The position numbers were made by a program, and so were the translations under genes. From Hepsetus odoe (taxonomy: Eukaryota; Chordata; Actinopteri; Characiformes; Hepsetidae), in assembly GCA_017165825.1 (NCBI GenBank), contig CM029385.1, positions 3,850,738-3,914,737 of the forward strand: 64,000 nt of DNA. Reading direction: 5' to 3'. The notes beneath the pieces were generated by a model that searched no databases, was not told the DNA's origin, and saw nothing but the letters and a program-made list of their open reading frames with translations. This document shows, piece after piece, positions 21,957 to 33,518 of this stretch (the stretch's first letter is position 1; every line of letters begins with the position of its first letter).

Positions 21957-23022
21957 AAAGCATGAGCAATCTTATACTTTAGAAGAAATAAAATAGAAAG
22001 AAGAACTAATGCGCTTTCTGGATTGTGCTTTTACAGAGATGATCTCCAGGAGTGTATATCTGAGAGCTGGGTGTGCAGGCTTCAGACACGATCTGCTTAA
22101 GCTTCCTAAACCAGCTTGGGAGCAAATGGTCTGCTTTTTCATAATGAGGCACCAGGCCTGTCCCAGTGCAGCAGAGTCTAGTCTGAGCGGCAGGTTTTGG
22201 ACCAGAGGCCTCGAGCAGAAAGGGAATCATTTGAATTAATATTAAAATAGGATTTTATACAGTACTGTGCAAAAGTTTTAGGCAGGTATGAAAAAATGCT
22301 GTAAAATAGAATGCTTTCTAGAATGGAGGGAACATTATTTATTTTTCTCGATTAATCAACAAATGTATATCGTATTAAAGAGAACAATCAAATCAGTATT
22401 TGTGTGCACAGACTGCATTCCTTCCAAAAACATATCAGTTCTTCAGGTACACTTGAAAAAGCACAGGTTTTGAAGGAACTGCTGCCGGTTGTTCCAAACA
22501 TGACTGTAAAGCCTTCTCCCCAGGTGACATTGACACTATCAGTACCTGTTTGGTAAACTGGTTGATCAGACACCGACTATAATCCTACAGAATCCCTGAC
22601 TGTGTGCAGGTGTACCTAGAAGAACTGATGCTGGTTTGAAGGCAAAAGGTAGAAACACCAAATATTGATCTGATTGAGATTTTTCTTTTGTTCGCTCACT
22701 TTGCATTTTGTAAATTGATAAAAATAAACAATCATTATTTATATTTCTAAAAGCGTTCTGTTTACAGCATTTTTTCCCACCTGCTTAAAACTTTTGCACA
22801 GTACTGTGTGTATAATAAGTAATATAAAAAATAAAACATTCAATATTAATTATTAGTATTAAAATAAAATGTTGTCTTGATGGAACTGTCCATCTATTTA
22901 GGCTAAAATCGGTCTTAATGTAGTGAAGTCCATGGTGTAAAAAAAAAAGTAACGCAAAACGAATAATGATAAATTAAGAATGATTAAACATTAAGGCTAA
23001 AATCGGTTTCCATGTTAGGGAG
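21957..23022. repeat. duplicated block, copy B
   Basis: Second copy of the block at 18322-19270, in direct orientation. It is longer mainly because its MITE is about 130 bp longer. It is bracketed by the 75-bp direct repeats. Confidence 0.85.
22258..22812. mobile_element. Tc1-related MITE, about 555 bp
   Basis: It starts TACAGTACTGTGCAAAAGTT and ends ACTTTTGCACAGTACTGTGT, followed by GTATA. It shares its interior (TGGTTGATCAGACACCGACT) with the MITE at 11455, in the opposite orientation. Confidence 0.85.
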
Positions 23023-23030
23023 CCCAGTCA

Positions 23031-23105
23031 AGAAACAGTCAAGGCAATGTCCGCTCCTGCATGCAGAGAAACAAGAACACATAAATATGGAGTTTTCATT
23101 TCTTG
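23031..23105. repeat. 75-bp direct repeat flanking duplicated block B, right copy
   Basis: Pairs with 21871-21945. See that entry. Confidence 0.75.
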
Positions 23106-23570
23106 CTAATGTTTCATGTTGACTCAAAATGAAAAATGCTGTTGCATCAAAAACAAAAAAAAGCCCCTCATTTCACCAGCGCTATAAATGCATTTCTGAC
23201 ACGATGTAATACTGGACCTAAAATCAGGCAAACTGTGAAATCTGCTGGTGCTGGGTTCCATCATGATGATCTTTTTCCCCCCATTTGGGAGAAACGAACC
23301 TTTTAACCTTTTTATGTGTTTATGTGAATCATATTGATCATCACAGTAATCATAATGATAATGAAGTCTATATTGTTATTTGCCCTTATACTGGAATGAA
23401 ATGTTGTTTACAAGACATTCATATTGTGGCCAATCAGACTTTAAAGCTTGAACAATGCACAGAAATGCAATAATTATACAGAATAAAAGAGATGAAGTAA
23501 TGTTAAACTGTTTCATAACCAGTTCAGGGCTAAAGCCATCAATATGCTTAAATACTGAATAATAAATTTG

Positions 23571-23812
23571 GGGGCAGTGGTGGTCCAGTGTTTAGGGACT
23601 AGGTCCCAGGCTCAGAAGGCTGTGGTTTTGAATCCCGGACCAGTTGCCCTGAGGTACCCATAAGCAAGGTACCGTCCCCATCACTTCTCCCTTAGCACTG
23701 GATATGGCTGCCTCCTGCTGGCTGGTGTATGTGGGTTAAAAGCAGAGGCTGCATTTTGTTGTGGTTCACCGTGTGCTGTTCACAATGACAATTAGTCACT
23801 TTCACTTCACTT
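23571..23812 (+). repeat. tRNA-derived SINE, full-length copy
   Basis: Complete head (GGGGCAGTGGTGGTCCAGTG), B-box-like GGTTTTGAATCCC, body (AGCAAGGTACCGTCCCCATC) and tail (TTCACAATGACAATTAGTCA). Confidence 0.9.
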
Positions 23813-24042
23813 AAAAAAGTTGTTCAAATCTGGCAGTTTGAATGATTTTATGCTAAAGCACTGCACTAGAGAGATACGGGATAATATATTGTGGTGTTTC
23901 TGCGTCTTTTGTTCTTAAAGTTCTTGTGATTTAGGCAGCAAACAGCAATTTGACACAAACCCGGCACAAGCAGAGACCTAGACCTATTCAGCTCAAGGCT
24001 ATCAAATAATAATTATTATTTTATGTCCTTTCCAGAATGCAG

Positions 24043-24242
24043 TTTCGGGCGTGTGGAAGGCTGTAACCAGTCATGTGTACAAGACCTGGAAGGTCCTCAA
24101 GGGGTTCTTCTCCTGCGGAGGTCCGCTCACAACCTTCATGTAATACAGATTTAAGAGCAATAAAGGACACAGTTTGAGCTCTAGACTGAGGAACCCCTTT
24201 AGTTCTAGTTTCTGGCCTGTGATTCAAACCTGATCCCAAAGC
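24043..24242 (+). pseudogene. inverted copy of the microprotein terminal exon, frameshifted
   Basis: This plus-strand copy matches the minus-strand exon and 3' UTR at 8126-8325. The frame reads the same basic stretch (VWKAVTSHVYKTWKVLKGFF). A loss of four bases relative to the 8.2-kb copy then brings in TAA at 24141-24143, removing most of the hydrophobic tail. AATAAA is kept downstream. No first exon could be found for it. It could be a dead duplicate or, less likely, a paralogue with a shorter tail. Confidence 0.55.
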
Positions 24243-24439
24243 TGTGATATTGGACGATCCCTTGTCATGTCCTAGTTTATTCCATGAGTATCAGAGAAGC
24301 AGGACATCTGTACGCCATTAAAGACAGTCCTCAGTGGCCTCCATTATCAGGACATTCGGTGAAGAAACTTAAGCTTTGGTCCCTGACAGCTACAATTGAA
24401 GTATTCAATAGTAGGTCTCAGGAAATCCCTCCACCAAAA

Positions 24440-24560
24440 CACACACAGATGCAGGGAGAACATATCCACCCCTCACAGGACCCGGACCGTCCCGCTTGGG
24501 AATCAAACCCACGACCTTCTCACTGTGAGGCCTCAGTGCTACCCACTGTACTACCGTGCA
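24440..24560 (-). repeat. common fish interspersed repeat, inner part
   Basis: Contains GCAGGGAGAACAT, GGACCCGGACCG, TCCCGCTTGGGAATCAAACC and CTACCCACTG, CTACCGTGC, hallmarks of a very common fish repeat. Related pieces lie at 55675 and 62110. Confidence 0.65.
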
Positions 24561-26119
24561 AATATACTTATCGAATATTGCAGTCGGACACGAGCAACAA
24601 ATCATCTGTTTGGTAGAAACGTTAGAGACTGAGTGGACCGATGAAAGAAAGGTCAAGGAGGGCATTTATTTAAATTCCACTTCATTCGGAATTCACATTC
24701 AGAGAAGGAAACAAAAAAGCATTTAAGAGATATTTTTCAGTCATAACTTTCAATCAGGCTTGAATTATAAAGGAAATAATCATGATAAAGTAATGCAGTT
24801 AAACAGTGTCAGAATATAAACAAAATGAGAAAATAAAGCAGAAAAGCAGCAAAAAAAAGTAAACGATCGAGTTCATGATCACGGATCTGAAAAATGATCA
24901 AGTAAAAAAAGGTACAAAATACTAACACACCTATTTAGCCTTACAGCGAAGACCGACAGGCCACTTTATACTAGGTATAAAATTTTATTTCCACGTATTC
25001 CACCATATAAATGCCCTTCGTAGTTCTACAGTTACAGACTGTAGACCCTCTACAAAAGTTTGAAAACAAGTTCTGCACAAAGGACATAATTTCATTTTAT
25101 TTTTAGTGTCCAAACGCCGTTTCTTCTCGGATTTGCAACTAACTGGGAGAAAAGAAAACTAGCCACATTGTTTTTTCCGCCTGGACTCGTATAAAACATA
25201 CGGTTTCATTTTTCTCTCCGACGAAGAACATAAAAGAAACTGGATTAAACTACAGTTGATCCAAGCTTTTGCTCCGTGTTCAGGACCTCCATTAGACCAC
25301 AGCGAGCAGGTATAATCCTCAACACAGAGCTGATGTAGAATTCAGAATGTGCAGCGTAGAGGCGAGGAGGGCGGAGAGTAATCCAACAAAAAATATTCAA
25401 ACAACACAGAAACTGACGAGGGACTAGAAGAATGTGCAGTGCAAACAACTTCCAGCAAAACTGAACACAGAGTCCAGCACACACTCAAAGGCCATTTCCG
25501 TTCAGTGTGTGGTCAGTACAGCGACGGTCCCGAGCACTGAGGAGTCTGAAAATATAAAACTGTAAAGTACTATGGGCCAAACAGACCAGCACACTTTATA
25601 TCGACCTAGCAGCCTCTTTAAAGACTGAGGCCAAAACATTCATAGTGACTAAGGATTTCTCATGCTTGTCGTGAAGGACAGAGCCGTTCATCCAATCACA
25701 ACCTCTCATTCCTATGTCACACTATACAAGCACTTGGGATTGGTGCAAAATTAAAGTTTCCAGCAGGGTCAGTGTCCCAGCAGGGTCTGGGATTCATTTC
25801 ACAGAACAGGGTCACTCAGTAAACCAGTTACAAATGGGAGGATTCTAAATTTCTGCAGAAATAAACAGATTCAAGAGTCGCGCTCTTTTCTAGAGATCTG
25901 CTAACACCAGTGCTGATATGAACCTCAAACATCTTCCTCACACAACGACATGTCCTGATGTCCGAGACACTTCTGTTAAAGCCGGTACCTTCATGGCGGA
26001 ACGGTCGGCCAAGGCAAGTGTCCGAAGACTGACCGCAATCTTCTCAGTGTCCACACAACATATCAGTTTGATTACATTTCCTTCAAGGCCAAATGTGAAG
26101 GATGTCGCTTTTGCAGATG
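24561..26119. other. intergenic sequence downstream of the zinc-finger gene
   Basis: Unique AT-rich DNA with no confident gene. Part could be 3' UTR if distal polyadenylation signals are used. Confidence 0.4.
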
Positions 26120-26139
26120 TTTATTGCGGTTTCTTTATT
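26120..26139 (-). terminator. two AATAAA polyadenylation signals for the zinc-finger gene
   Basis: TTTATT at 26134-26139 and 26120-26125 on the plus strand are AATAAA on the minus strand, about 185-200 bp after the zinc-finger stop codon. Confidence 0.45.
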
Positions 26140-26322
26140 CTAATAGGCTAATTAAGACTGCTCGTGAGAATTAGCCGCCATCTTTCCTTTTCTTTTTGCT
26201 CTGGCACACCCTCGTTCTTCTTAGGAACACTTCCGTTCTGCTCCGGATCACCAGCGCTACCAGTGATCCGGATTCCTAAGATCACCTTCCAGTTTAGGGA
26301 GCTTTTTTCTCTCCTCCGAGGA

Positions 26323-27173
26323 TTAAATGATGATCTCAATGTCGTAAGCTATCTTCTGTATCTTTGGACCTGTCCTGAGAACTAAATCACTGAAATCCTC
26401 TTTGCTCTTCAGAATCTGAGGGATCTCGGACTGGAACGATGGTTGCCGTTGCTTCTCCTCCCGTTTGTGGTCATGGTCTTCCTCTAAATCAAGCTGCGTA
26501 TGCTTAAGCTTCTTCATCTTCTTCCTGGTCTTCTGCTCCTCTCTGAATGTGCCTCTTAGTTTGAAGTTCTGAAAGTTCTCCACTGTGGGCTCTGGCGTAG
26601 GGGAAGATCTGAGGTCTGCGTTTGCCTCAGGATGGATCAGCTTTTCCATGTCGTGCTGCTTTAGGACTCTGATGATGCCGTTAATGTTGCCCAACTGATG
26701 CTGCTGACAGAAGAGCACTCCGCACACGCTGCAGCGGTACGTCTCCTCTTTGTCGTGGATGAGCTGGTGGCGTTTCAGATTGTGGTGGGTGGTGAAGGCC
26801 CGCTCACAGCGGCTGCAGGGGAACGGCCTCTCTCCGGTGTGGACGCGCTGGTGCTCCGAGTGGTGGCTGCGGCTCAGGAAGCGCTTGCCACAGACGGTGC
26901 AGGGGAAGGGCCGGTCGCGATCGTGGAACTGCACGTGTCTGGCCAGCTGGGCCAGAGAGAAGCATCTTTCCCCACACACACTGCACACCAACTTGCTGTG
27001 GCCGATTAACGAGTCCGGGGACAGAAAGAGGGGCTGCACGTCAGATTTCTTTGAGAGCTGGTCAACATCATCAGACTGAACGTCCATCTGGTCAGTCTTT
27101 GCCTCAGTCCTGCCATCAGCGCCGCTGTTCACCTCTACTGGCTCGCCATCTGACAACATCTCGGACGCAGGAG
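26323..27173 (-). CDS. C2H2 zinc-finger protein, terminal coding exon
   Basis: The frame runs from an acceptor at 27174 (TCTTTTCTGCAG) to the stop at 26323. The first ATG is at 27159, but the frame is already open from the exon start, so an upstream coding exon is possible. From that ATG there are 278 residues. An acidic N-terminus (1-50) is followed by three canonical C2H2 fingers: C59/C62/H75/H79, C87/C90/H103/H107 and C115/C118/H131/H135. Fingers 2 and 3 are joined by a TGERPFP linker. A fourth finger keeps its cysteines (C143, C146) but lacks a proper histidine pair. The C-terminal half is Lys/Glu-rich with a basic patch (KTRKKMKKLKH), a likely nuclear signal. It is probably a nuclear DNA-binding protein. 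The exact family member was not recognised. Confidence 0.85.
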
Positions 27174-27767
27174 CTGCAGAAAAGAAAAAATCTGAATTAG
27201 GAGTCTATAAATGAACTCCTGTATTTGCAGCGGACTTCGCATCCCGTGTCTTGAAAAATGTCAATAAAGGCATGATTTTGTAAAGTCAGTGAGTAACCGT
27301 GTTCAGTGATCAATATCTCAATATCGACCAAAAATAATCGCGATCGTGATTTGGGCCGTAATCGATCACCTACTAAACATTTGCTATAAACCGTAGGAGT
27401 GCACATAATTCATCTGATTTATTTGAACTTTTATTTCATTTAAACATTAGACGTTCAAATTCCTGAAATGTATTTAATATTTATTTTGTATAATTCCTTT
27501 AGTTTGAAATGAAAGTTCAGATCAAAACTAACTCGAAGCTCTTAACAGTATTAAAGTCTTGGTGACTGAATAAAGGTTTCCAGGGAGTCAGGGGGTAAAA
27601 CCGTCTGCTGGCTGAACGAAGTCATCGAGATGTTTAGAGAGAACTGAGCAGAAAGGCGAGCTGCTGCTGTTACAGATGTTCTTCATCCGGATTGAGATGT
27701 GTGGAAACGAGCAGCGACAGAACCGCGGAGTGAATAAAAACAGGAATAAACTGCAGAGTGAGAAACC

Positions 27768-27872
27768 GGCACCGGGAGAACCGGACTCCACCTGGAGAAC
27801 CGGCCCGCACCGGGAGAACCGGACTCCACCGGGAGAACCGGCCCGCACCGGGAGAACCGGACTCCACCCGCC
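27768..27872. repeat. GC-rich 19/38-bp minisatellite
   Basis: The 19-bp unit ACCGGGAGAACCGGACTCC alternates with ACCGGGAGAACCGGCCCGC, giving a 38-bp higher-order unit repeated about two and a half times. Confidence 0.9.
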
Positions 27873-28104
27873 GGCGCACAGGCAGGACAGACAGGCAGAC
27901 AGACAGACAAACAAACAAACTTTCCCGCGACGGAACTCGTTCACAGGAAGCGACGGCGGAGAAAAAAAAACAAAAAAAAAAAACAAAAACAAAACGAGCA
28001 GCGGAACCGGGAGAGATTTTATCACTGTATAGAAATAATGTTTAACAATCTATTTACCGGACAAAAAGACCAAAAAGGGACTCCAAAACTCACAAGAGAT
28101 TACG

Positions 28105-28113
28105 CACTTCCGG
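28105..28113 (-). promoter_or_regulatory. ETS/GABP consensus site
   Basis: CCGGAAGTG on the minus strand, oriented toward the zinc-finger gene. Function is inferred from the motif and position. Confidence 0.4.
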
Positions 28114-28152
28114 TTTAGGGCCCGCCCCCCAGAGACCACCCCCACCCCCCAC

Positions 28153-29397
28153 GGAGACAGACACATAGGCGCACAGACACAGAGACACACACACACAGAC
28201 AGTGACACAGAGACACACACAGTGACTCAGAGACACACACAGTGACTCAGAGACACACACACACAGTGACACAGAGACACACACACAGAGACACACACAC
28301 AGTGACTCAGAGACACACACAGAGACACACACACAGTGACACAGAGACACACACAGTGACACAGAGACACACACAGTGACACAGAGACACACACACAGTG
28401 ACTCAGAGACACAGAGACACACACACAGAGACACACACAGTGACACAGAGACACACACACAGTGACACAGAGACACACACACAGTGACACACACACAGAG
28501 ACACACACACAGTGACACAGAGACACACACAGTGACAGAGACACACACACAGTGACACAGAGACACAGAGACACACACACAGTGACAGAGACACACACAC
28601 AGTGACAGAGACACAGTGACACACACAGTGACACAGAGACACACACACAGAGACACACACACAGTGACACAGAGACACAGACACACACACAGTGACACAC
28701 ACACAGAGACACACACACAGACACACACACAGTGACACAGAGACACACACACAGAGACGCACACACAGAGACACACACACAGTGACACAGAGACACAGAC
28801 ACACACACAGACACACACACAGTGACACAGAGACACACACACAGTGACAGAGACACACACACAGAGACACACACACAGAGACACACACACAGTGACACAG
28901 TGACAGTGACACACACAGTGACAGAGGCACACACACATAGTGACACAGAGAGACACACACAGTGACACACACACACACAGAGGCACACACAGTGACACAG
29001 ACACACACACATAGTGACACAGAGAGACTCACACAGTGACACAGACACACACTCATAGTGACACACACACAGTGACACAGACACACACTCATAGTGACAC
29101 AGAGAGACTCACACACAGTGACACACACACAGTGACACAGACACACACACATAGTGACACAGAGAGACTCACACACAGTGACACACACACAGTGACACAG
29201 ACACACACACATAGTGACACACACACAGTGACACAGACACACACACATAGTGACACAGAGAGACTCACACACAGTGACACACACACAGTGACACAGACAC
29301 ACACACATAGTGACACAGAGAGACTCACACACAGTGACACACACACAGTGACACAGACACACACACATAGTGACACAGAGAGACTCACACACAGTGA
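28153..29397. repeat. 1.25-kb CA/GACA minisatellite with higher-order units
   Basis: The basic unit is about 20 bp (ACACACAGTGACACAGAGAC). From about 29030 it becomes a regular roughly 62-bp array containing CATAGTGACACAGAGAGACT and CACACACAGTGACACAC. Long Cys/Val/Ser frames across it are artefacts. Confidence 0.95.
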
Positions 29398-29398
29398 G

Positions 29399-29545
29399 CG
29401 ATATGGGCAGCTGCCTAGGGGTTTGGGATCAGACCCCATAATCAAAGAGTTGTGGGTTTGAGTCCCAGACCAGTAGGTTACCCTGAGGTACTCTCCTAAT
29501 CACTGCTCCTGATCTGGGTGTGTTGTGTTCACTACTGGTGTGTTT
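29399..29545 (+). repeat. tRNA-derived SINE, 3'-truncated
   Basis: Head ATGGGCAGCTGCCTAGGGGT, B-box-like GGGTTTGAGTCCCAGACCAG, body ACCCTGAGGTACTCTCC. It abuts the end of the minisatellite directly. Confidence 0.8.
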
Positions 29546-30440
29546 GGGTTGGTTAAATGTGGACTGGTCATTGAGTGTGTGTGTGTGTGTGTATGTGCCA
29601 GATGCAGCCTGTTCAGCTACAAACCTGTGGTCTTCAGCTGCTCTGCGGAAGGTCATGGAGGTTGTGTTTAGTGGAATCAGCCATCCTCATCCTACGTTAT
29701 GGTTAGTGGGTTCTGAAGCCAACATCAACAATCCAGAAAATGTTCAATTCATACTTCAAGCATTAGAAAAATGAATTCTACGTTACTTACCTTCTTAAAA
29801 CCAAACAAAGTGATTCACCGAATATTCTGGTCTTTAACCAGAGCTTTACAGAGTAAAGGGAGGGGCTCACAGTGAGGAAAGTGATGGAGCAATCAAGAGA
29901 GGAGGAGAAGCAGAGGAAGTTTTAAAAGAGAGGGAGGCGAATCCAATTTCAAACAGTGAATCCAAACCTTAAAACGAGGTTGAAGAAACTAAGCCAGTTG
30001 TAAGGGACCTGCCAGAGGTTTATTTAATCTGCTTTTAACTAATAAACAAATTTTTAACTAATAAAGAAAAGAATTTTCCTCTCAAGATGTATAAATGAAT
30101 AGATCTGATCTTGATCTTGGAATCCAGAGTGTGTGAGAAGATGGGCTGGTTTCCCAGACCCAGATGAAAATGAACCCAAAATAAATTAACATTTTTAAAA
30201 AACAGTTTGGGAAGAAAAAAAAAAAAAACCTGTCTTCATGTTCCAAAAGTTACTGTTCACTCTGAGTCTATACAATCTTTATGTATGTAAAAATAAGAAA
30301 ATAAACGCATCACCATCCTTTATTTCAACCTATTCAGCCTAATATACTTTAGCTCCGCCCTCTGAAGTTACATAGAGTGTTTCAGCACGGACTGGGACTA
30401 ATGGATTTAGGACAAATTGTTGAGATATCATTATATTACC
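29546..30440. other. unique intergenic sequence, no gene recognised
   Basis: A short GT run near 29576, then ordinary AT-rich DNA up to the LINE target site. Confidence 0.5.
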
Positions 30441-30762
30441 TTTTCCCTACAAAATCTTCTTTTTCTTTCGGCTGCTCCCGTTTAGGGGTCGCCACAGTGG
30501 ATCAACTATCTCCATTTCTTACGGTCCTCTGCATCTTCCTGCTTCAAACCGACCATCTGCATGTCCTCTCACCACGTCCATAATCCTCCTCTTTGGTCTT
30601 CCTCTTCTCCTCTTTTCTGGCAGCTCCATTTTCAACATCCTCCTTCCAATATAATCCTCATCTCTTCTCTGGACATGTCCAAACCAACGCAACCTTGCTT
30701 CTCTAACTTTGTCTCCAAGATGTCCAACCTGAGCTGTCCTTCTAATATACTCTTTTCTAATC

Positions 30763-31861
30763 CTAATTTCTGTCCATTCTCGTCACACCCAACGAAAATC
30801 TCAGCATCTTTAACTCTGACACCTCCAGCTCCGCCTCCTGCCTTTTCGTCAGTGCCACCGTCTCCAGCCCATACAACATAGCTGGTCTCACTACTGTCCT
30901 GTAAACCTTCACTTTTACTCTAGCTGGTACGCGTCTGTCACAAATCATTCCAACCACTTTTCTCCACCCATTCCAACCTGCTTGCACTCTCTTCTTCACC
31001 TTTCTTCCACACTCGCCGTTACACTGAACTGTTGATCCAAAATATTTAAACTCCTCCACCTTTGTTACCTCCACTCCCTGCATCCTAACCACGCCACTTT
31101 CCTCCCTTTCATTCACACTCATGTATTCTGGCTTTGCCCAACTCACTTTCATTCCTCTCCTCTCAAGAGCATATCTCCATCTCTCCAGGTTCTCCTCAAG
31201 CTGCTCCCTACTCTCACTACAGATCACAATATCATCAGCAAACATCATCGTCCACGGAGACTCCTGTCTAACCTCGTCCGTCAACCTGTCCATTACTATT
31301 GCAAACAAGAATGGGCTCAGCGCTGATCCTTAATCCAACCTCTACCTTAAATGCATCCGTCATTCCCACTGCAGATCTCACCACTGTTACACTGCCATCA
31401 TACATATCCTGAACTACTCTCACATACTTTTCTGTTACACCAGACGTCCTCATACAAAACCACAACTCCTCTCTAGGCACCCTGTCATATGCTTTCACCA
31501 AATCCACAAAGGCACAATGCATCTCCTTCTGACCTTCTCTGTACTTCTCCATCAACACCCTCAGAGCAAACATTGCATCTGTGGTGCTCTTTCTCGGCAT
31601 AAAACCATACTGCTGTTCACTGATCCTCACCTCTTTTCTTAACCTAGCTTCTACTACTCTTTCCCATAACTTCATGGTGTGGCTGATCAACTTTATCCCT
31701 CTATAGTTACTACAGCTCTGTGCATCACCCTTATTCTTGAAGATCGGTACCAGTACACTTCGTCTCCACTCCTCAGGCATCTTCTCACTTTCCAAGACTG
31801 TGTTAAACAATCTGGTCAGAAACTCAACTGCCATCTCCCCTAAACATCTCCATGCTTCCAC
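30763..31861 (-). pseudogene. LINE reverse transcriptase region, frame-broken
   Basis: Two overlapping minus-strand frames (31861-31268 and 31308-30763) carry typical RT blocks: PEEWRRSVLVPIFKNKGD, NYRGIKLI, QYGFMPRKSTTDAMFALR, FVDLVKAYDRVPREEL and the catalytic MMFADDIVI (FADD box), then SWAKPEYM and EFKYFGSTV. The frame change falls at about 31300, between the palm blocks, removing the expected HQGSALSP-type motif. The product would have been the polymerase that copies the element at its target site. Confidence 0.85.
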
Positions 31862-32583
31862 TGGTATGTCATCCGGTCCAACAGCCCTTCCATTCTCTTC
31901 ATCGCTGCCCTTACTTCCATCTTGTTTATTTGCTGCACTTCCTGGTTCACTATTCTCACATCATCCAATCTTCTCTCTCTCTCATTTTCTTCATTCATCA
32001 GCTCCTCAAAGTATTCCTTCCATCTGCTGAACACGCTCTGTTCACCTGTGAGTACGTTGCCATTTCTATCTTTAATCTCCCTGACCTGTAGCACATCTTT
32101 CCCAGATCTGTCTCTCTGCCTGGCCAATCGGTAAAGGTCCTTTTCTCCCTCTTTACTGTCCAACCTCTCATACAATTCAGCAAACACCTTATCTTTGGCC
32201 TTCGCCACTGCTTTCTTCGCCCTGCGGTTCATCTCCTTGTACACCTGTCAACTTTCTTTATCTCTCTAAATGTCTGATGTCTTCTTTGCCTCCCTCTTAT
32301 TCTTTCTACACTCCTGGACTTCTTGGTTCCACCACCAGATTTCCTTATCCTCCTTCTTCCTTTCAGACGTCACACCAAGTACATTTCTAGCCGTCTGCCT
32401 TATCACTTCTGCAGTAGTTTCCCAGCAGTTTGGTAGCTCTTCAACACCTCCCAGTGCCCGTGTTAACTCCTGCCTGAAACCCACCTTGCAGTCCTCCTCC
32501 TTCAGCTTCCACCACTTGATCCTCGACTCTGCCCTCACTTTCCTCCTCTTTTTGTCCTCCAAGATCATCCTACAGACCACCAT
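31840..32583 (-). pseudogene. LINE ORF, linker between endonuclease and reverse transcriptase
   Basis: Minus-strand frames 32583-32266 and 32244-31840 carry Lys/Arg-rich helical sequence (for example ESRIKWWKLKEEDCK and ELYERLDSKEGEKDLYRLAR) found between endonuclease and RT in related elements. The two frames are separated by a frame break near 32260. Confidence 0.7.
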
Positions 32584-32593
32584 CCTATGCTGT

Positions 32594-33518
32594 TTAGCTA
32601 CACTCTCCCGTCACTACTTTGCAGTCTCCAATCTCTTTCAGACTGACCCTCCTGCAAAGGATATAATCCACCTGTGAGCATCTTCCTCCACTCTTATACG
32701 TCACCCTGTGCTCCTCCCTCTTCTTAAAATAAGTATTAACTACAGCCATTTCCATCCTTTTTGCAAAATCTACAACCATCTGACCTTCAGCATTCCGCTC
32801 CTTGACAGCATATCTACCCATCACCTCCTCATCACCTCTGTTCCCTTCACCAACATGTCCATTAAAATCTGCACCAATCACCACTCTCTCTCCCCTGGGT
32901 ACACTCTCTATCACTTCATCTAACTCACTCCAGAATTTTTCCTTCTCTTCTGTCTCACAACCAACTTGTGGAGCATAAGCACTAACAACATTCATTATCA
33001 CACCTTCAACTTCCAGCTTCAAACTCATCACCCTCCCTGAAACCCTCTTCACCTCCAAAACACTCTCCACATACTCTTCCTTCAGGATAACTCCTCCCCC
33101 ATTCCTCCTTCCATCCACACCATGGTAGAACAGTTTAAACCCTCCTCCAGTACACCTGGACTTACTACCCTTCCATCCAGTATCTCACACACAAAATGTC
33201 AACCTTCCTTCTCTCCATCATATCAGCTAATTCTCTACCTTTACCAGTCATGCTGCCAACATTCAAAGTCCCTACTCTCACTTCCACTCTCCTCTCCTTC
33301 TTTCTCTCCTTCTCCCTCTGGACATGTCTTCCTCCTCTTCTTCTTCTCCTTTGGCCAACAGTAGTCCAATTTCCACCAGCACCCTGTAGGCTAACAGCAC
33401 TGGAGGCGGTCGTTAATCCGGGCCTCGACCGATCCGGTATGGAATTCTGTATCATTGTCCACATATTGATTTGGCAAAGTTTTACCTCGGATGCCCTTCC
33501 TGACGTAACCCTCCCCAT
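32594..33518 (-). pseudogene. LINE apurinic-type endonuclease region, frame-broken
   Basis: Frames 33518-33165 and 33118-32594. The first holds RVGTLNVGSMTGKGRELADM and VDILCV, the start of an exonuclease-endonuclease-phosphatase fold. The second holds VVIGADFNGHVG (metal-binding D/N) and the region ending SQVDYILCRR (conserved SxxDYIL). The catalytic Gln-Glu expected after VDILCV is altered in this copy. The fold nicks target DNA for target-primed reverse transcription. Confidence 0.8.

Larger units (their letters stand above)
27174..28130 (-). promoter_or_regulatory. probable intron and promoter region of the zinc-finger gene
   Basis: GC-rich, CpG-containing sequence at 27770-28120 lies upstream of the zinc-finger exon. 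It includes CCGGAAGTG (minus strand, 28105-28113), a consensus ETS/GABP site common near transcription starts. A minus-strand 33-codon frame beginning MKNICNSSSS (around 27690-27590) may be part of a leader or first exon. It closes with its own stop and has no clear donor. Confidence 0.35.

Noticed and set aside
28090..29392. Cys/Val/Ser frames of about 300 codons
   Set aside because: Artefacts of the CA/GACA minisatellite.
28153..29397. Regular repeats considered as a CRISPR-like array
   Set aside because: Units are contiguous low-complexity repeats without unique spacers, in a vertebrate genome.
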